Assembly: GCF_003711225.1 (NCBI RefSeq)
Contig: NZ_CP031030.1
Coordinates: 1,612,001-1,676,000 of the forward strand
Direction of reading: 5' to 3'
Length of the DNA: 64,000 bases
Source: Runella sp. SP2
Lineage (GTDB): Bacteria > Bacteroidota > Bacteroidia > Cytophagales > Spirosomataceae
Shown here: positions 1 through 9,342 of the stretch, piece after piece
Layout: every line of letters begins with the position of its first letter
How positions within the stretch are numbered: the first letter of the stretch is position 1
Position numbers and translations under genes: made by a program
Notes under the pieces: generated by a model
Seen by the model: only the letters and a program-made list of their open reading frames with translations
Databases searched by the model: none
Told to the model about the DNA's origin: nothing

Positions 1-74
1 TAGCCCGATAAGACATTGTATTATTGTTAGATTAAATATTGGTATATCGTTAATATGTCCAATTTTTAAGTGTA

Positions 75-115
75 TAAATGACATATTAAAAAAATTTAAC
101 AAATGTTGTCATTTA
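75..115. promoter_or_regulatory. 9-bp inverted repeat upstream of the SusCD locus
   Basis: TAAATGACA at 75-83 and TGTCATTTA at 107-115 are perfect reverse complements separated by 23 bp, in an AT-rich leader of about 180 bp before the first coding sequence. This could be an operator or a 5'-leader hairpin for the SusC operon. No convincing TAnnTTTG -7 element was found at a suitable distance. The repeat is seen in the sequence; the role is inferred. Confidence 0.3.
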
Positions 116-181
116 AATAACAATAATTTAAAAATTGCGTATAACTTGCATTTGGTAATCAAAACTAATCCAAATCAATTT

Positions 182-460
182 ATGCGTAAAATTTTATTTG
201 CCAACTTAGTTGTAATACTTATTGCGACTGGGAACTTGATGGCGAAAGACAGGGCACTGTCGGGAGCCGTCAAGGTTGAAAACGGGCAAAGGCTGCCCGG
301 TATGAACATTCTACTCAAAGGCACCAACCGAGGGACGAACTCCGACGGTAATGGTGCCTTTAAACGTTCGGTTCCAGCTTCTGGAACTTTTGTCTCTTCT
401 TCAATGGGCTACGAAACAAAAGAAGTAGCGTTCGGTTCAAGGGTATTTGTTTCAATTTAA
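182..460 (+). pseudogene. N-terminal stub of a SusC-type TonB-dependent receptor
   Basis: This 92-residue reading frame starts at ATG 182 (a TTG at 146 would add 12 residues and lacks a signal-peptide pattern). It has a signal peptide (MRKILFANLVVILIATG) followed by a carboxypeptidase-D-regulatory-like beta-sandwich: GAVKVENGQRLPGMNILLKG, then TNRGTNSDGNGAF and GYETKEVAFG. The same motifs (PGASVIVKGTNRGTVTDANG) occur in the full SusC that starts 20 bp after its stop. The plug and barrel are absent. It looks like the 5' end of a duplicated receptor gene whose remainder was deleted up to the leader of the present SusC gene. It might still be translated as a small secreted protein, but a gene remnant is the simpler reading. 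Confidence 0.6.
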
Positions 461-480
461 TTCGTTTAATCACAACTACT

Positions 481-3400
481 ATGCAAAAAAATAAACTTGT
501 ATGGTTCATAGCCATTTTACTTTTCATGGTAAATGGCCTACGAGCACAAACGCGTGTCATAACAGGGAAGGTGACTTCCACCGCAAATGAAGCCCAACCT
601 GGTGCTTCGGTGATTGTTAAGGGCACAAACAGAGGAACGGTCACGGATGCAAACGGTAACTACAGTTTGAGTGTACCCAATGGCGATGTGACGATAACGG
701 TGTCGATTATTGGGTTTAATGCGCTAGAAAAACTTGTGGGAGCCAGTGTTTCGAAGATGGACTTTGCGCTTACTGAAAATGCAAGTACTTTAAACGAAGT
801 CGTTGTGACGGCACTTGGTATTTCTCGCGAAAAGAAAACGTTGGTGTATGCAACCCAAACGGTAAAACCCACGGAATTGGTAGAAGCAAGAGATCCAAAC
901 AACGTCATAAATTCACTTTCTGGTAAAATTGCCAATGCCGTTATCACGCAAGGTTCGGGTGGGCCAGGTTCGGGTGCTCGAATTGTATTGAGGGGTAATC
1001 GTTCTATTCAGGGGTCAAACAATGCGCTGATTGTAGTAGATGGTGTGCCATTGAGCAATGGTACAAACGGTACTGCTGGAAGCGACTTCGGTTTTGTGCA
1101 AGGTTCCGACGGTGCTTCGAGCATCAACCCTGACGATATTGAGTCTGTTACGGTACTGAGAGGTGCCTCGGCCGCAGCGTTGTACGGAAGCCAAGCAGGT
1201 AATGGCGTTTTGGTGATTACGACCAAAAAAGGGAAAGCAGATAAAGTGGCGGTGAGTATCAATTCAGGGTTTAGTACTGAAAATGTGTGGGCATTGCCTC
1301 GCTTTCAAAATACCTACGGACAAGGCAACGGTGGTACATTGAGTACAACTTCGGGCGAAAGCTGGGGTGCAAAAATGACGGGACAGTCTATCACTAACCA
1401 CTTGGGACAGCCTGGGACTTATTCTGCACAGCCTAATAATGTTCGGGATTTTTTCAGAAATGGTTCGAGCTTAAATAATGCGATTAGTGTGACGGGTGGT
1501 ACCGATAAAATGCAAACGTATGTATCTTATACCAACAACCGCATTGGTGGGATTATTAACAAAAATGATTTATTCCGAAACACGATAAACCTTCGTATTA
1601 CTAACCAAATCTCGAAGCGTTTTTCCACGGATGCCAAAATCACGTATGTGAATCAACGGATAAATAGCCGCCCACGGTCGGGAGAAGAAAACGCCCCAGT
1701 TTCTAATATTTATAATGTGGCGAGAAACATGACGACTGCCGATTTGATGCAATATGAGAAACTAAGCAACATTGGTATCCCAGAACCTACTACTTTTCCA
1801 TCTACGCTAAGTTCGATTTATCAAAACCCTTATTGGATGATAAATAACTACATCAATAACGAAGCGAGAGATAGGGTGATTGGGTTTTTAACGGCTAAAT
1901 ACAAACTGACGGACTGGTTGACGCTTTCAGGAAAAGCGAACCTTGATAAAACTACTGACAACGGTGAAACTTCGATTTATCAAGGAACAATCTTGTATTC
2001 TAGGCCAGGTGGTGATTATTCAAGAAACACAATCAACGTAACCGAAAAATGGTTTGACTTGATGCTTGATGGAAATAACAAAATCGCTGATAATTTAAAC
2101 ATCAATTATCGCGTAGGTGGAATTTTCCAAGATAGCCAGTACGATGGTAATTTTCAATCAGCAGGTGGGTTGAACGTAACCAATAAATTCAGCTTGAATT
2201 TTGCCCAAAACCCATCCGTTACATCAAGCTTTACACAGGTACAAACACAGTCGGTGTTTGCCCAAGCCAACTTGTCGTTGAAGGAATCCGTATTTTTGGA
2301 TTTAAGCTTGCGTAACGACTGGGATTCAAGACTTCCAAGTCCTCACTCATTCCTTTATCCTTCTGCGGGGCTTTCTACCATACTTTCTGATTTGATTAAA
2401 TTACCAGAAAGCATCTCCTTCTTAAAAGCTAGCCTAAACTATGCCGAAGTAGGTAATGGGGGTAGATTTGGTCTATTGAAATCGGTTTATAACTATGGTC
2501 AAGGTGCTGGAAATGGCTTTTTGCAAATCAATTCTACGCTTCCTTTCCCTGAGTTAAAACCTGAAATCGTTAGGAATTTAGAATTTGGAATTGAGGCGAA
2601 ATTCTTGCAAAATAGATTGGGTGTGACCGCTACTTATTATAAGAGTAATTCATTCAACCAATTGTTGAGTGTGAGCCTGCCAGTTGCCACTGGATTCAGC
2701 AGACAATACATCAATGCTGGAAATATCCAAAACTCAGGGGTTGAATTGGTAGTAACTGGTACACCTCTGCCGCAAGATTCGCCTTTGAAATGGGATATCA
2801 CTTTCAATGCCGCAACGAACCGTAACAAAGTGGTGGCATTAAGCGACCAAGTAAAAATATTCTACCTCGGTGGTGGATTCGGTCGCTCGGCAACGCCAGT
2901 GGTTGAAGAAGGTAAAGCTTATGGTGATTTGTTGGCTTTCAAATGGAACCAAAATGCGTCTGGACAATATATAGTTGATGCCAACGGCAAGCCTAGCTTA
3001 ACACAAGAGCAAAGCTATATCGGTAATTTTAACCCAAAAGCTACGCTCGGTCTAACCAACTCGTTTGACTATAAAGGCGTTTCTCTACGTTTATTGGTGG
3101 ATGGCCGTGTGGGCGGTATTGTTGTTTCAGGAACTGAAATGAACTTGGCATTTAGTGGTATTACAGAAGGAACCGAGGCATATCGCGAAGGTGGCTGGAA
3201 TTTGGGTGGTGTCAATGATAAAGGAGAAGCTAACTCAAAAGCCATCAATGCGCAAGATTTCTGGCAAATCGCTTCTGGTAAAAGATACGGTGCAGGGGAG
3301 TTTTTTGCTTACGATGCTACTAATTTCAGAGTACGCGAACTTTCAATCGGATACAATCTTCCTGTAAAAAACATTAAAGCGGTGAAAGCAGCCAAATTGA

Positions 3401-3588
3401 TGCTCGTTGCCCGTAACTTGTTGTGGTTATACAGAGGCAGTTCAATATTGGACATTCCTGGTTTAGAAAAACGTAAAATGTGGTTTGACCCTGATATGAG
3501 TTTGGGTAATGGCAACTTCCAAGGCGTTGAATATGGTACAATGCCTGCAACTCGTACATTGGGAGTGAATTTGCAAGTAACGTTCTAA
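481..3588 (+). CDS. SusC/RagA-family TonB-linked outer membrane transporter
   Basis: Outer membrane TonB-dependent importer of an oligomeric nutrient; substrate not deducible from sequence. The 1035 residues show a signal peptide (cleavage near residue 22, GLRAQ), a carboxypeptidase-D-regulatory-like domain (about 26-100), a TonB-interacting stretch (LNEVVVTALGI, 104-113), the plug with VVDGVPLSNG (185-194) and the SusC signature ESVTVLRGASAAALYGSQAG (221-240), then a long barrel ending in LGVNLQVTF with a terminal Phe, as is usual for outer membrane barrels. The SusD-like gene follows after 31 bp, so the two form the classic SusCD complex. Length fits the family. A truncated paralogue of its N-terminus lies just upstream. 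Confidence 0.95.
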   Translation: MQKNKLVWFIAILLFMVNGLRAQTRVITGKVTSTANEAQPGASVIVKGTNRGTVTDANGNYSLSVPNGDVTITVSIIGFNALEKLVGASVSKMDFALTENASTLNEVVVTALGISREKKTLVYATQTVKPTELVEARDPNNVINSLSGKIANAVITQGSGGPGSGARIVLRGNRSIQGSNNALIVVDGVPLSNGTNGTAGSDFGFVQGSDGASSINPDDIESVTVLRGASAAALYGSQAGNGVLVITTKKGKADKVAVSINSGFSTENVWALPRFQNTYGQGNGGTLSTTSGESWGAKMTGQSITNHLGQPGTYSAQPNNVRDFFRNGSSLNNAISVTGGTDKMQTYVSYTNNRIGGIINKNDLFRNTINLRITNQISKRFSTDAKITYVNQRINSRPRSGEENAPVSNIYNVARNMTTADLMQYEKLSNIGIPEPTTFPSTLSSIYQNPYWMINNYINNEARDRVIGFLTAKYKLTDWLTLSGKANLDKTTDNGETSIYQGTILYSRPGGDYSRNTINVTEKWFDLMLDGNNKIADNLNINYRVGGIFQDSQYDGNFQSAGGLNVTNKFSLNFAQNPSVTSSFTQVQTQSVFAQANLSLKESVFLDLSLRNDWDSRLPSPHSFLYPSAGLSTILSDLIKLPESISFLKASLNYAEVGNGGRFGLLKSVYNYGQGAGNGFLQINSTLPFPELKPEIVRNLEFGIEAKFLQNRLGVTATYYKSNSFNQLLSVSLPVATGFSRQYINAGNIQNSGVELVVTGTPLPQDSPLKWDITFNAATNRNKVVALSDQVKIFYLGGGFGRSATPVVEEGKAYGDLLAFKWNQNASGQYIVDANGKPSLTQEQSYIGNFNPKATLGLTNSFDYKGVSLRLLVDGRVGGIVVSGTEMNLAFSGITEGTEAYREGGWNLGGVNDKGEANSKAINAQDFWQIASGKRYGAGEFFAYDATNFRVRELSIGYNLPVKNIKAVKAAKLMLVARNLLWLYRGSSILDIPGLEKRKMWFDPDMSLGNGNFQGVEYGTMPATRTLGVNLQVTF

Positions 3589-3619
3589 GGTTTAATTTTT
3601 TCAATTAAAAATTTACAAA

Positions 3620-5212
3620 ATGAAAATAGATAGCTTTTTAAAATCCTTGTCTGTTCTCAGTTTTTTTGTACTCCTCTTTAGTTCTTGTACAGAAAAATTT
3701 GATGATATAAATACAGACAGAAACTCAGTTGCTACCGTAGGTTCGGCCGAATTACCCTTCCTTTTTGCTAAGGCTGAGGCTTCAGCGGTTCCTAATATTT
3801 GGAATTATCAGATAGCACAAAACCTGTTTGCTGATCAATATGCCCAATATTTTGCTTGTACAGCTACCTATTTCCCCTCTGACCGCTTGAATATTCGTAT
3901 GGACTGGGTAGGGGCTGCTTTTAATCCGATTTACACCGACATGGTACCTCAGTTACAATCAATCAAGGCGGCTGCTCCTGCGGGTTCTGCCGAAGCGGCC
4001 ATTGCCGATGTGGTTTGGGTGCTTGGTTTTCACCGAGTGACGGATTACTGGGGGCCAATTCCGTACTTCAATGCTGGAAAATCGGGTAGTTCGGTGGCGT
4101 ATGATGCACAGGATAAAATCTATGACGATTTCTTCAAAAAATTGGCGGCTGCATCTGAAGTATTGAAAAATAAGCAAAACGAAAAGCCTTATGGAAGTTT
4201 TGACTTAATTTATGGTGGCGATGCTGGTAAGTGGTTTAGGTTTGCCAATACGTTAAGATTGCGTTTAGCATTGCGCATTTCAAAAGTGGATCCCGCACGC
4301 GCAAAAACCGAAGCGGAAGCAGCGGTGGCAGCAGGCGTATTTCAGTCTAGTCCAGGAGATGATGCGTTACTTCAGAAAAGTACAAAAGGGTCAGACAACA
4401 ACGGCCTTTCCATCATGTCAGATTGGAACGAATTTCGTATGAGTGCTTCGATGGAGTCTGTGATGAAAGGCTACAAAGACCCTCGTATGTCGGTTTATTG
4501 GTTGCCAAATAATGCTACAAAAGCCAATCCAAATGGTACAGGGCGATATGATGGTCTGCGCAATGGACTTACATCTACCCAACTAACCGAAGCGATGAAT
4601 TTACCAACGGCCAATGCCAAAGTAGGGGCTAGATGGTCTTCACCTGATTTTGGTGGAAATGCCAATTACTTGGAAACTCCACACAATATCATGTCGGTGG
4701 CAGAGGCGTTTTTCTTACGTGCCGAAGGTGCCTTGTTGGGTTGGAATATGAACGGTACTGCCAAAAGTTTGTACGAAGAAGGCATTCGACAATCAATGAT
4801 ACAGTGGGGAATCACCGATGCCGCAGCCATCACGGCCTACATTAATAGCCCAGATGTGCCGGTTGCGCCAGAAGATTTCTTGAAATCGCCAGCGGTGTCA
4901 AAAGCTCCAATTAAATGGGCAAGTGACATAGCCACTCAAAGAGAACAAATTGCGATTCAGAAATGGTTGGCCATTTTCCCTGATGGCTCAGAGGCTTGGG
5001 CAGATTATCGCCGTGCTCGTAACTTCATTTTATATCCAGTGGCAAATTCTGAAAACCCTGATATTACAGACCCAACAAAGCAATGGATCAGAAGAATTCC
5101 GTTCTTGTTGTCAGAAAAACAAAACAACAAGGCGGCGGTTGATGCAGCAGTTCCATTGTTAGGTTCTGGTGGCGATAAAGTGACGACACCTCTTTGGTGG
5201 GATAAAAACTAG
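3620..5212 (+). CDS. SusD/RagB-family nutrient-binding outer membrane lipoprotein
   Basis: Surface lipoprotein that caps the SusC channel and binds the substrate. Of 530 residues, the first 23 are a lipoprotein signal peptide with lipobox cysteine Cys23 (LLFSSC). The mature start (TEKFDDINTDRNS) and the later pattern of TPR-like helices (ADVVWVLGFHRVTDYWGPIP, WFRFANTLRLRLALRISK, MSVAEAFFLRAEGALLGW) fit the SusD-like type-2 subfamily (PF12771-like). It lies 31 bp after SusC on the same strand. A strong hairpin follows at 5243-5276. Family assignment is firm; the ligand is unknown. Confidence 0.93.
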   Translation: MKIDSFLKSLSVLSFFVLLFSSCTEKFDDINTDRNSVATVGSAELPFLFAKAEASAVPNIWNYQIAQNLFADQYAQYFACTATYFPSDRLNIRMDWVGAAFNPIYTDMVPQLQSIKAAAPAGSAEAAIADVVWVLGFHRVTDYWGPIPYFNAGKSGSSVAYDAQDKIYDDFFKKLAAASEVLKNKQNEKPYGSFDLIYGGDAGKWFRFANTLRLRLALRISKVDPARAKTEAEAAVAAGVFQSSPGDDALLQKSTKGSDNNGLSIMSDWNEFRMSASMESVMKGYKDPRMSVYWLPNNATKANPNGTGRYDGLRNGLTSTQLTEAMNLPTANAKVGARWSSPDFGGNANYLETPHNIMSVAEAFFLRAEGALLGWNMNGTAKSLYEEGIRQSMIQWGITDAAAITAYINSPDVPVAPEDFLKSPAVSKAPIKWASDIATQREQIAIQKWLAIFPDGSEAWADYRRARNFILYPVANSENPDITDPTKQWIRRIPFLLSEKQNNKAAVDAAVPLLGSGGDKVTTPLWWDKN

Positions 5213-5242
5213 CGCTGTCTTTTTGTACGAATACTTTTTTGT

Positions 5243-5276
5243 AGATTCCACCGAATATTGTTATTTGGTGGAATCT
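5243..5276 (+). terminator. 15-bp hairpin between the SusD-like and VCBS genes
   Basis: AGATTCCACCGAATA (5243-5257) pairs with TATTTGGTGGAATCT (5262-5276) over 15 bp with one G-U pair and a TTGT loop. Only a short T run (CTTT) follows, so it may attenuate rather than fully terminate transcription, allowing lower expression of the downstream VCBS lipoprotein than of SusCD. Confidence 0.65.
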
Positions 5277-5299
5277 CTTTATCACTCATACCCAAAACC

Positions 5300-8200
5300 A
5301 TGCGAAAACTTCTATTCGCCCTTATTACACTGTTTTTTTTGAATTCGTGTAAAGACAATAATGCCCTTTTTACCGAATTGTCCGATTCTGATACAGGTAT
5401 CAATTTTAGAAATACGCTGTTTGAAGATGGCCCTTTAAACGTTGCCAACTACATCTATTTCTACAATGGAGGAGGAGTAGCCGTGGGGGATATTAACAAC
5501 GACGGGCTACAAGACATACTTTTTACGGGAAATATGGTAAGAAATCGGCTGTTTTTAAATAAAGGAAATTTTCAGTTTGAAGATATTACCAAAAAAGCAG
5601 GCGTTGACCAAATGCAGGGATGGTGCACTGGGGCAACGATGAGCGATGTAAACAATGATGGGAAATTAGATATTTATATTTGTCGAAGTGCGGATATTAA
5701 TCCAGACCGCCGTAAAAATCTTCTTTTTATCAATAATGGCGATTTAAGTTTTACTGAAAAAGCCGATGAATACGGCTTAGCCGACAATGGTTATTCGACC
5801 ATGGCCTCTTTTTTAGATTATGACAAAGACGGTGATTTAGACTGTTTTATCATCAATCACTCGATCCAAAAATATACCGCAGGCGTTCAAGATAATCCCG
5901 AATTAAGAAAAGAACGGAATCCTGATTATGCCAGTAAACTTTACCGCAACGACAATAACCACTTTACGAACGTTTCTGACCAAGAAGGCATCTTTTCAAA
6001 TGTCTTGACTTTTGGTTTGGGGGTCACGGTCTCCGATTTTAACAATGACGGTTGGCCTGATATTTCGGTGTCCAATGACTTCAACGAACCTGATTATTTC
6101 TTTGAAAACAATGGCAATGTGACAGGCGCATCCCCACGTTTTACCGAAAAACTTGTGCAGAAAATGGATAACATTTCCCTCTATTCGATGGGAACGGATG
6201 CTGCTGATTATGACAACGATGGCAATGTTGATTTGCTGACGCTTGACATGATGCCTGAAGACAATAAAACCATTAAAATGCACAGTGGTCCCGAGAATTT
6301 CGATAAATTTCAGTTTCTGTTTAGGCAAGGATTTTATTATCAATTTAGCCGAAATATGCTTCAACGCAACAATGGCGATGGTACATTTAGCGAAGTAGGG
6401 CAATTGGCTGGCGTATCAAATACCGACTGGAGTTGGGCGGGTTTATTCAGCGATTTTGATAAAGATGGATTCAAAGACCTCTTCATTACCAATGGCTACG
6501 TAAAAGATTATACTGAAATGGATTTTTTGAAGTATTCGGTGGATAGAGTCATCAAGTCAATGGCCAAAGACTCCGCTAATGTGGACCCAATTCCCGAATA
6601 TTTACGAAAAATGCCTAAAAATGAAACCCAAAATTATGCTTTCAAAAACAAAGGCGATGGTACTTTTCAAAAAATGTCTAATGAATGGGGATTCACCACA
6701 AAAGGCGTTTCTGCGGGGGCGGCTTATGCGGATTTGGACAACGACGGCGACCTTGATTTAATCGTGAATAATACCAACGCGTTGGCGAGTATTTATAAAA
6801 ACAATTCAGAATTAGTAAGTAAAAACAATTATTTGTCCGTCAAATTGGATGGGGGCGCTACGAATCGTTTTGGCATTGGTGCAAAGGTAAAATTGTACTG
6901 CAAAGGAAAGCTAATGTACCAAGAACAATCGCCAGTAAGGGGTTTTCAATCATCCAATGACCCTGTTTTAAATTTTGGCGTGGGTGAAAATACCACGATT
7001 GATTCGTTGATAGTCATTTGGACCAATGATTCTTATCAAAAGCTCACTTCGGTTAAACCAAATCAAGTGTTAGAAGTAAAAATAGCGAATGCTAAAAACA
7101 AATGGGTGTATCAGAATCAAAAATCAAATCCGATTTTCTCACAAAGCAATCTGGCCAATGTGATTCATAAAGAAAACGGATTTGGTGATTTTACTGTGCA
7201 GTCGCTTTTGCCAAATTATTTCAGCCGACAAGGGCCATCCATTGAGGTCGCCGACATCAACAACGATGGCTTGGATGACTTTTTTATGGGCGGAGCAAAA
7301 GGCGAAGTTTCGCAACTATTCATCCAAAATAAAAACAACACATTTAGCAAAGTAAATACGTCAGTTTTTGCACAAAATGCGGGGAGTGAAGATGTCGCAG
7401 GGACTTTTTTTGATGCCGATAACGACGGTGATAAAGACCTGTATGTAGCGGCAGGAGGGTATGAATTTGAAGTAAACGATCCATTGCTACAAGATAGGTT
7501 GTACCTGAATGATGGAAAAGGAAACGGTTCGTCGCCACGATATACCCTAAGCGAAAGCGCCCTTCCAAAATTAGTATCAAGCAAAGGCTGCGTAAAAGCG
7601 GCTGATATTGATTCTGATGGCGATTTAGACCTTTTTGTTGGGGGAAGAATCGTCCCCCGAAACTATCCTGTTACGCCCAATTCGTATATTTTGATAAATG
7701 ATGGAAAAGGGAACGGTTCGTCGCCACGATTCTCTGAAAATACATCTAAAACTTGTGCTGAATTGAGTCAAATCGGAATGGTGACTGATGCCGTTTGGAT
7801 GGATTTAAACAATGACAAACAGCTAGACTTGATTGTAGTAGGAGAGTGGATGCCGATTAAAGTTTTTATCAATTCAAAAGGAAAATTGACGGATAAATCT
7901 GAGGAATATATTCATTTTGCAAGTACTGGATGGTGGAATAAAATCAATGCCACCGACATGGATGGCGATGGCGATTTGGATTTGACAATTGGGAATTGTG
8001 GGTTAAACACCCAGTTTAAAGTCAATGAAAAAGAACCAATGACTGTTCATTACAAAGATTTTATGGACAACGGTTCGATTGTGCCTGTGCTGAGTTATTA
8101 CATCGACGGAGTGTCGTATCCGATGGCTTCTCGGGATGATTTGTCGCACCCAATTCCATATATCAAGAAAAAATTTACTGATTATAAATCGTACTCAACG

Positions 8201-8629
8201 GCTACGATTACCGATGTTTTTAGCCCAGAAGAGCTGGCAAATGCTAAAATTTTGAAAGCGGAAATCATGCAAACGCTTTATCTCGAAAACCAAGGTGCCA
8301 AAGGTTTTAAAGCCCATACACTACCGACGGAAGCCCAATATGCGCCAGTAATGGGCATCATAGCGGATGATTTTAACAATGATGGTAAAAAAGATTTGCT
8401 CTTGGCGGGGGGGAATACTTGGACACGCATCAAATTTGGGCGCTACCTCGCCAATCACGGTGTGTTGCTTTTGGGCGATGGGAAAAACAATTTTAACTAT
8501 GTTCCGCAATCCCGCTCAGGATTGAGTTTTAGAGGCAATGTTAGAGGTTTGCAAACGATTAATTCAGGCAAAACAAAACGGATAATTGTTGGGGTAAATG
8601 ATGGCGAAGCGTTGATTTTGGATAGGTAG
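5300..8629 (+). CDS. VCBS/FG-GAP repeat lipoprotein with ASPIC/UnbV domain
   Basis: Large secreted or surface lipoprotein of 1109 residues, often found beside SusCD pairs in Bacteroidota; role unknown, possibly a surface glycan-binding or scaffolding protein. The ATG at 5300 is chosen because it gives a lipoprotein signal (MRKLLFALITLFFLNSC, Cys17); an in-frame TTG at 5258 lies inside the hairpin. At least twelve calcium-binding-like blades of the form D-x-N/D-x-D-G-x-x-D occur, for example VGDINNDGLQDILFTGN, FSDFDKDGFKDLFITNG and ADDFNNDGKKDLLLAGG. An ASPIC/UnbV domain lies mid-protein (GIGAKVKLYCKGKL...SPVRGFQSS). Two identical 15-bp in-frame inserts (7526-7540, 7715-7729) code for GSSPR after an NDGKGN turn, and a related VTGASPR lies at 6119-6139. 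Confidence 0.88.
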   Translation: MRKLLFALITLFFLNSCKDNNALFTELSDSDTGINFRNTLFEDGPLNVANYIYFYNGGGVAVGDINNDGLQDILFTGNMVRNRLFLNKGNFQFEDITKKAGVDQMQGWCTGATMSDVNNDGKLDIYICRSADINPDRRKNLLFINNGDLSFTEKADEYGLADNGYSTMASFLDYDKDGDLDCFIINHSIQKYTAGVQDNPELRKERNPDYASKLYRNDNNHFTNVSDQEGIFSNVLTFGLGVTVSDFNNDGWPDISVSNDFNEPDYFFENNGNVTGASPRFTEKLVQKMDNISLYSMGTDAADYDNDGNVDLLTLDMMPEDNKTIKMHSGPENFDKFQFLFRQGFYYQFSRNMLQRNNGDGTFSEVGQLAGVSNTDWSWAGLFSDFDKDGFKDLFITNGYVKDYTEMDFLKYSVDRVIKSMAKDSANVDPIPEYLRKMPKNETQNYAFKNKGDGTFQKMSNEWGFTTKGVSAGAAYADLDNDGDLDLIVNNTNALASIYKNNSELVSKNNYLSVKLDGGATNRFGIGAKVKLYCKGKLMYQEQSPVRGFQSSNDPVLNFGVGENTTIDSLIVIWTNDSYQKLTSVKPNQVLEVKIANAKNKWVYQNQKSNPIFSQSNLANVIHKENGFGDFTVQSLLPNYFSRQGPSIEVADINNDGLDDFFMGGAKGEVSQLFIQNKNNTFSKVNTSVFAQNAGSEDVAGTFFDADNDGDKDLYVAAGGYEFEVNDPLLQDRLYLNDGKGNGSSPRYTLSESALPKLVSSKGCVKAADIDSDGDLDLFVGGRIVPRNYPVTPNSYILINDGKGNGSSPRFSENTSKTCAELSQIGMVTDAVWMDLNNDKQLDLIVVGEWMPIKVFINSKGKLTDKSEEYIHFASTGWWNKINATDMDGDGDLDLTIGNCGLNTQFKVNEKEPMTVHYKDFMDNGSIVPVLSYYIDGVSYPMASRDDLSHPIPYIKKKFTDYKSYSTATITDVFSPEELANAKILKAEIMQTLYLENQGAKGFKAHTLPTEAQYAPVMGIIADDFNNDGKKDLLLAGGNTWTRIKFGRYLANHGVLLLGDGKNNFNYVPQSRSGLSFRGNVRGLQTINSGKTKRIIVGVNDGEALILDR
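6119..7729 (+). repeat. G(S/A)SPR mini-insert repeats inside the VCBS gene
   Basis: GGTTCGTCGCCACGA occurs at 7526-7540 and 7715-7729, each inside a longer near-identical 34-bp block (7508-7541 and 7697-7730, one mismatch), and always between an Asn codon and an aromatic codon of a blade turn. A third, diverged 21-bp version at 6119-6139 codes for VTGASPR in the same structural position. Coordinates span the outermost copies. Confidence 0.5.
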
Positions 8630-8640
8630 TAAAATGAAAT

Positions 8641-9249
8641 TTAATAGTCAATTTCTTCGTCTCGGAGGAGTTGGGCAAGATTCAGGGTGCAATCTTCCAT
8701 CAAGGGAATATCTTCCTCAAAATTGACCAGATACCAAGGGGCATTGGGCGTAATGACAAAGATTTTCTTGGTGTGGGTCGTAATCCAAATGACTTTTTCA
8801 ACCCCAAAATCAAGCATTTTCTGCGATTTGTTCAACACATAATCAAAGTCGTTCGTCAGCCCCGTTTCTTCGAGAGCTACTTTAATGTCCACTTCAATCA
8901 CTATTTTGGGGGCTACATCGAAGTATTTGTCGGACAATGTTATTTTATCTTTTTCAAAAATAGCAATATCGTTGGCTAAATTACTGCCTGAACTTACGTG
9001 TAAGCCAGACTCATTGGAGGCAACTAAATATTTTTTTCGATTGATATGATTACTGACAAACCAATTGATAATAGAGACCAACACGGCCTGTAAAGAACTG
9101 CTGCCCATGATTTCTTCCAATGTTTTTTTTCCTGATAATACTTCCAAATAACCGCGATAAGGCAAGGCTTGCCCGTCGAGCTCTTCATAGACCAAGTGGG
9201 CGGGTATTTTCCGAATTTTTGGACGTCGTTTGGTGGCAATCACAACCAT
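8641..9249 (-). CDS. Uma2-family (DUF820) putative restriction-endonuclease-fold protein
   Basis: The 202-residue product, counted from ATG 9249 (a TTG at 9270 would add seven residues), resembles the Uma2/DUF820 family, which has a PD-(D/E)XK nuclease-like fold and no settled function. Motifs: HLVYEELDGQALPYRGYLEVL near the N-terminus, NDIAIFEKDKI with the first acidic residue, then PKIVIEVDIKV and the K-rich segment DYVLNKSQKMLDFGVEKVIW, which together match the D...ExD...K arrangement. It is convergent with the VCBS gene, ending 11 bp from it, and stands alone as a single gene. Confidence 0.75.
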   Translation of the reverse strand: MVVIATKRRPKIRKIPAHLVYEELDGQALPYRGYLEVLSGKKTLEEIMGSSSLQAVLVSIINWFVSNHINRKKYLVASNESGLHVSSGSNLANDIAIFEKDKITLSDKYFDVAPKIVIEVDIKVALEETGLTNDFDYVLNKSQKMLDFGVEKVIWITTHTKKIFVITPNAPWYLVNFEEDIPLMEDCTLNLAQLLRDEEIDY

Positions 9250-9342
9250 AGGGTGTTCATTTTTTGACAATTTTACTCAAAAAAGCAGTACAAACCAAGC
9301 CAAAACTTTATCTTGCATTATCCACTAACTTCACACAAACCC

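Noticed and set aside
5996..6403. A 135-residue frame opposite the VCBS gene
   Set aside because: Shadow of the VCBS coding frame; repeated D/N-rich codons read in reverse give long open frames.
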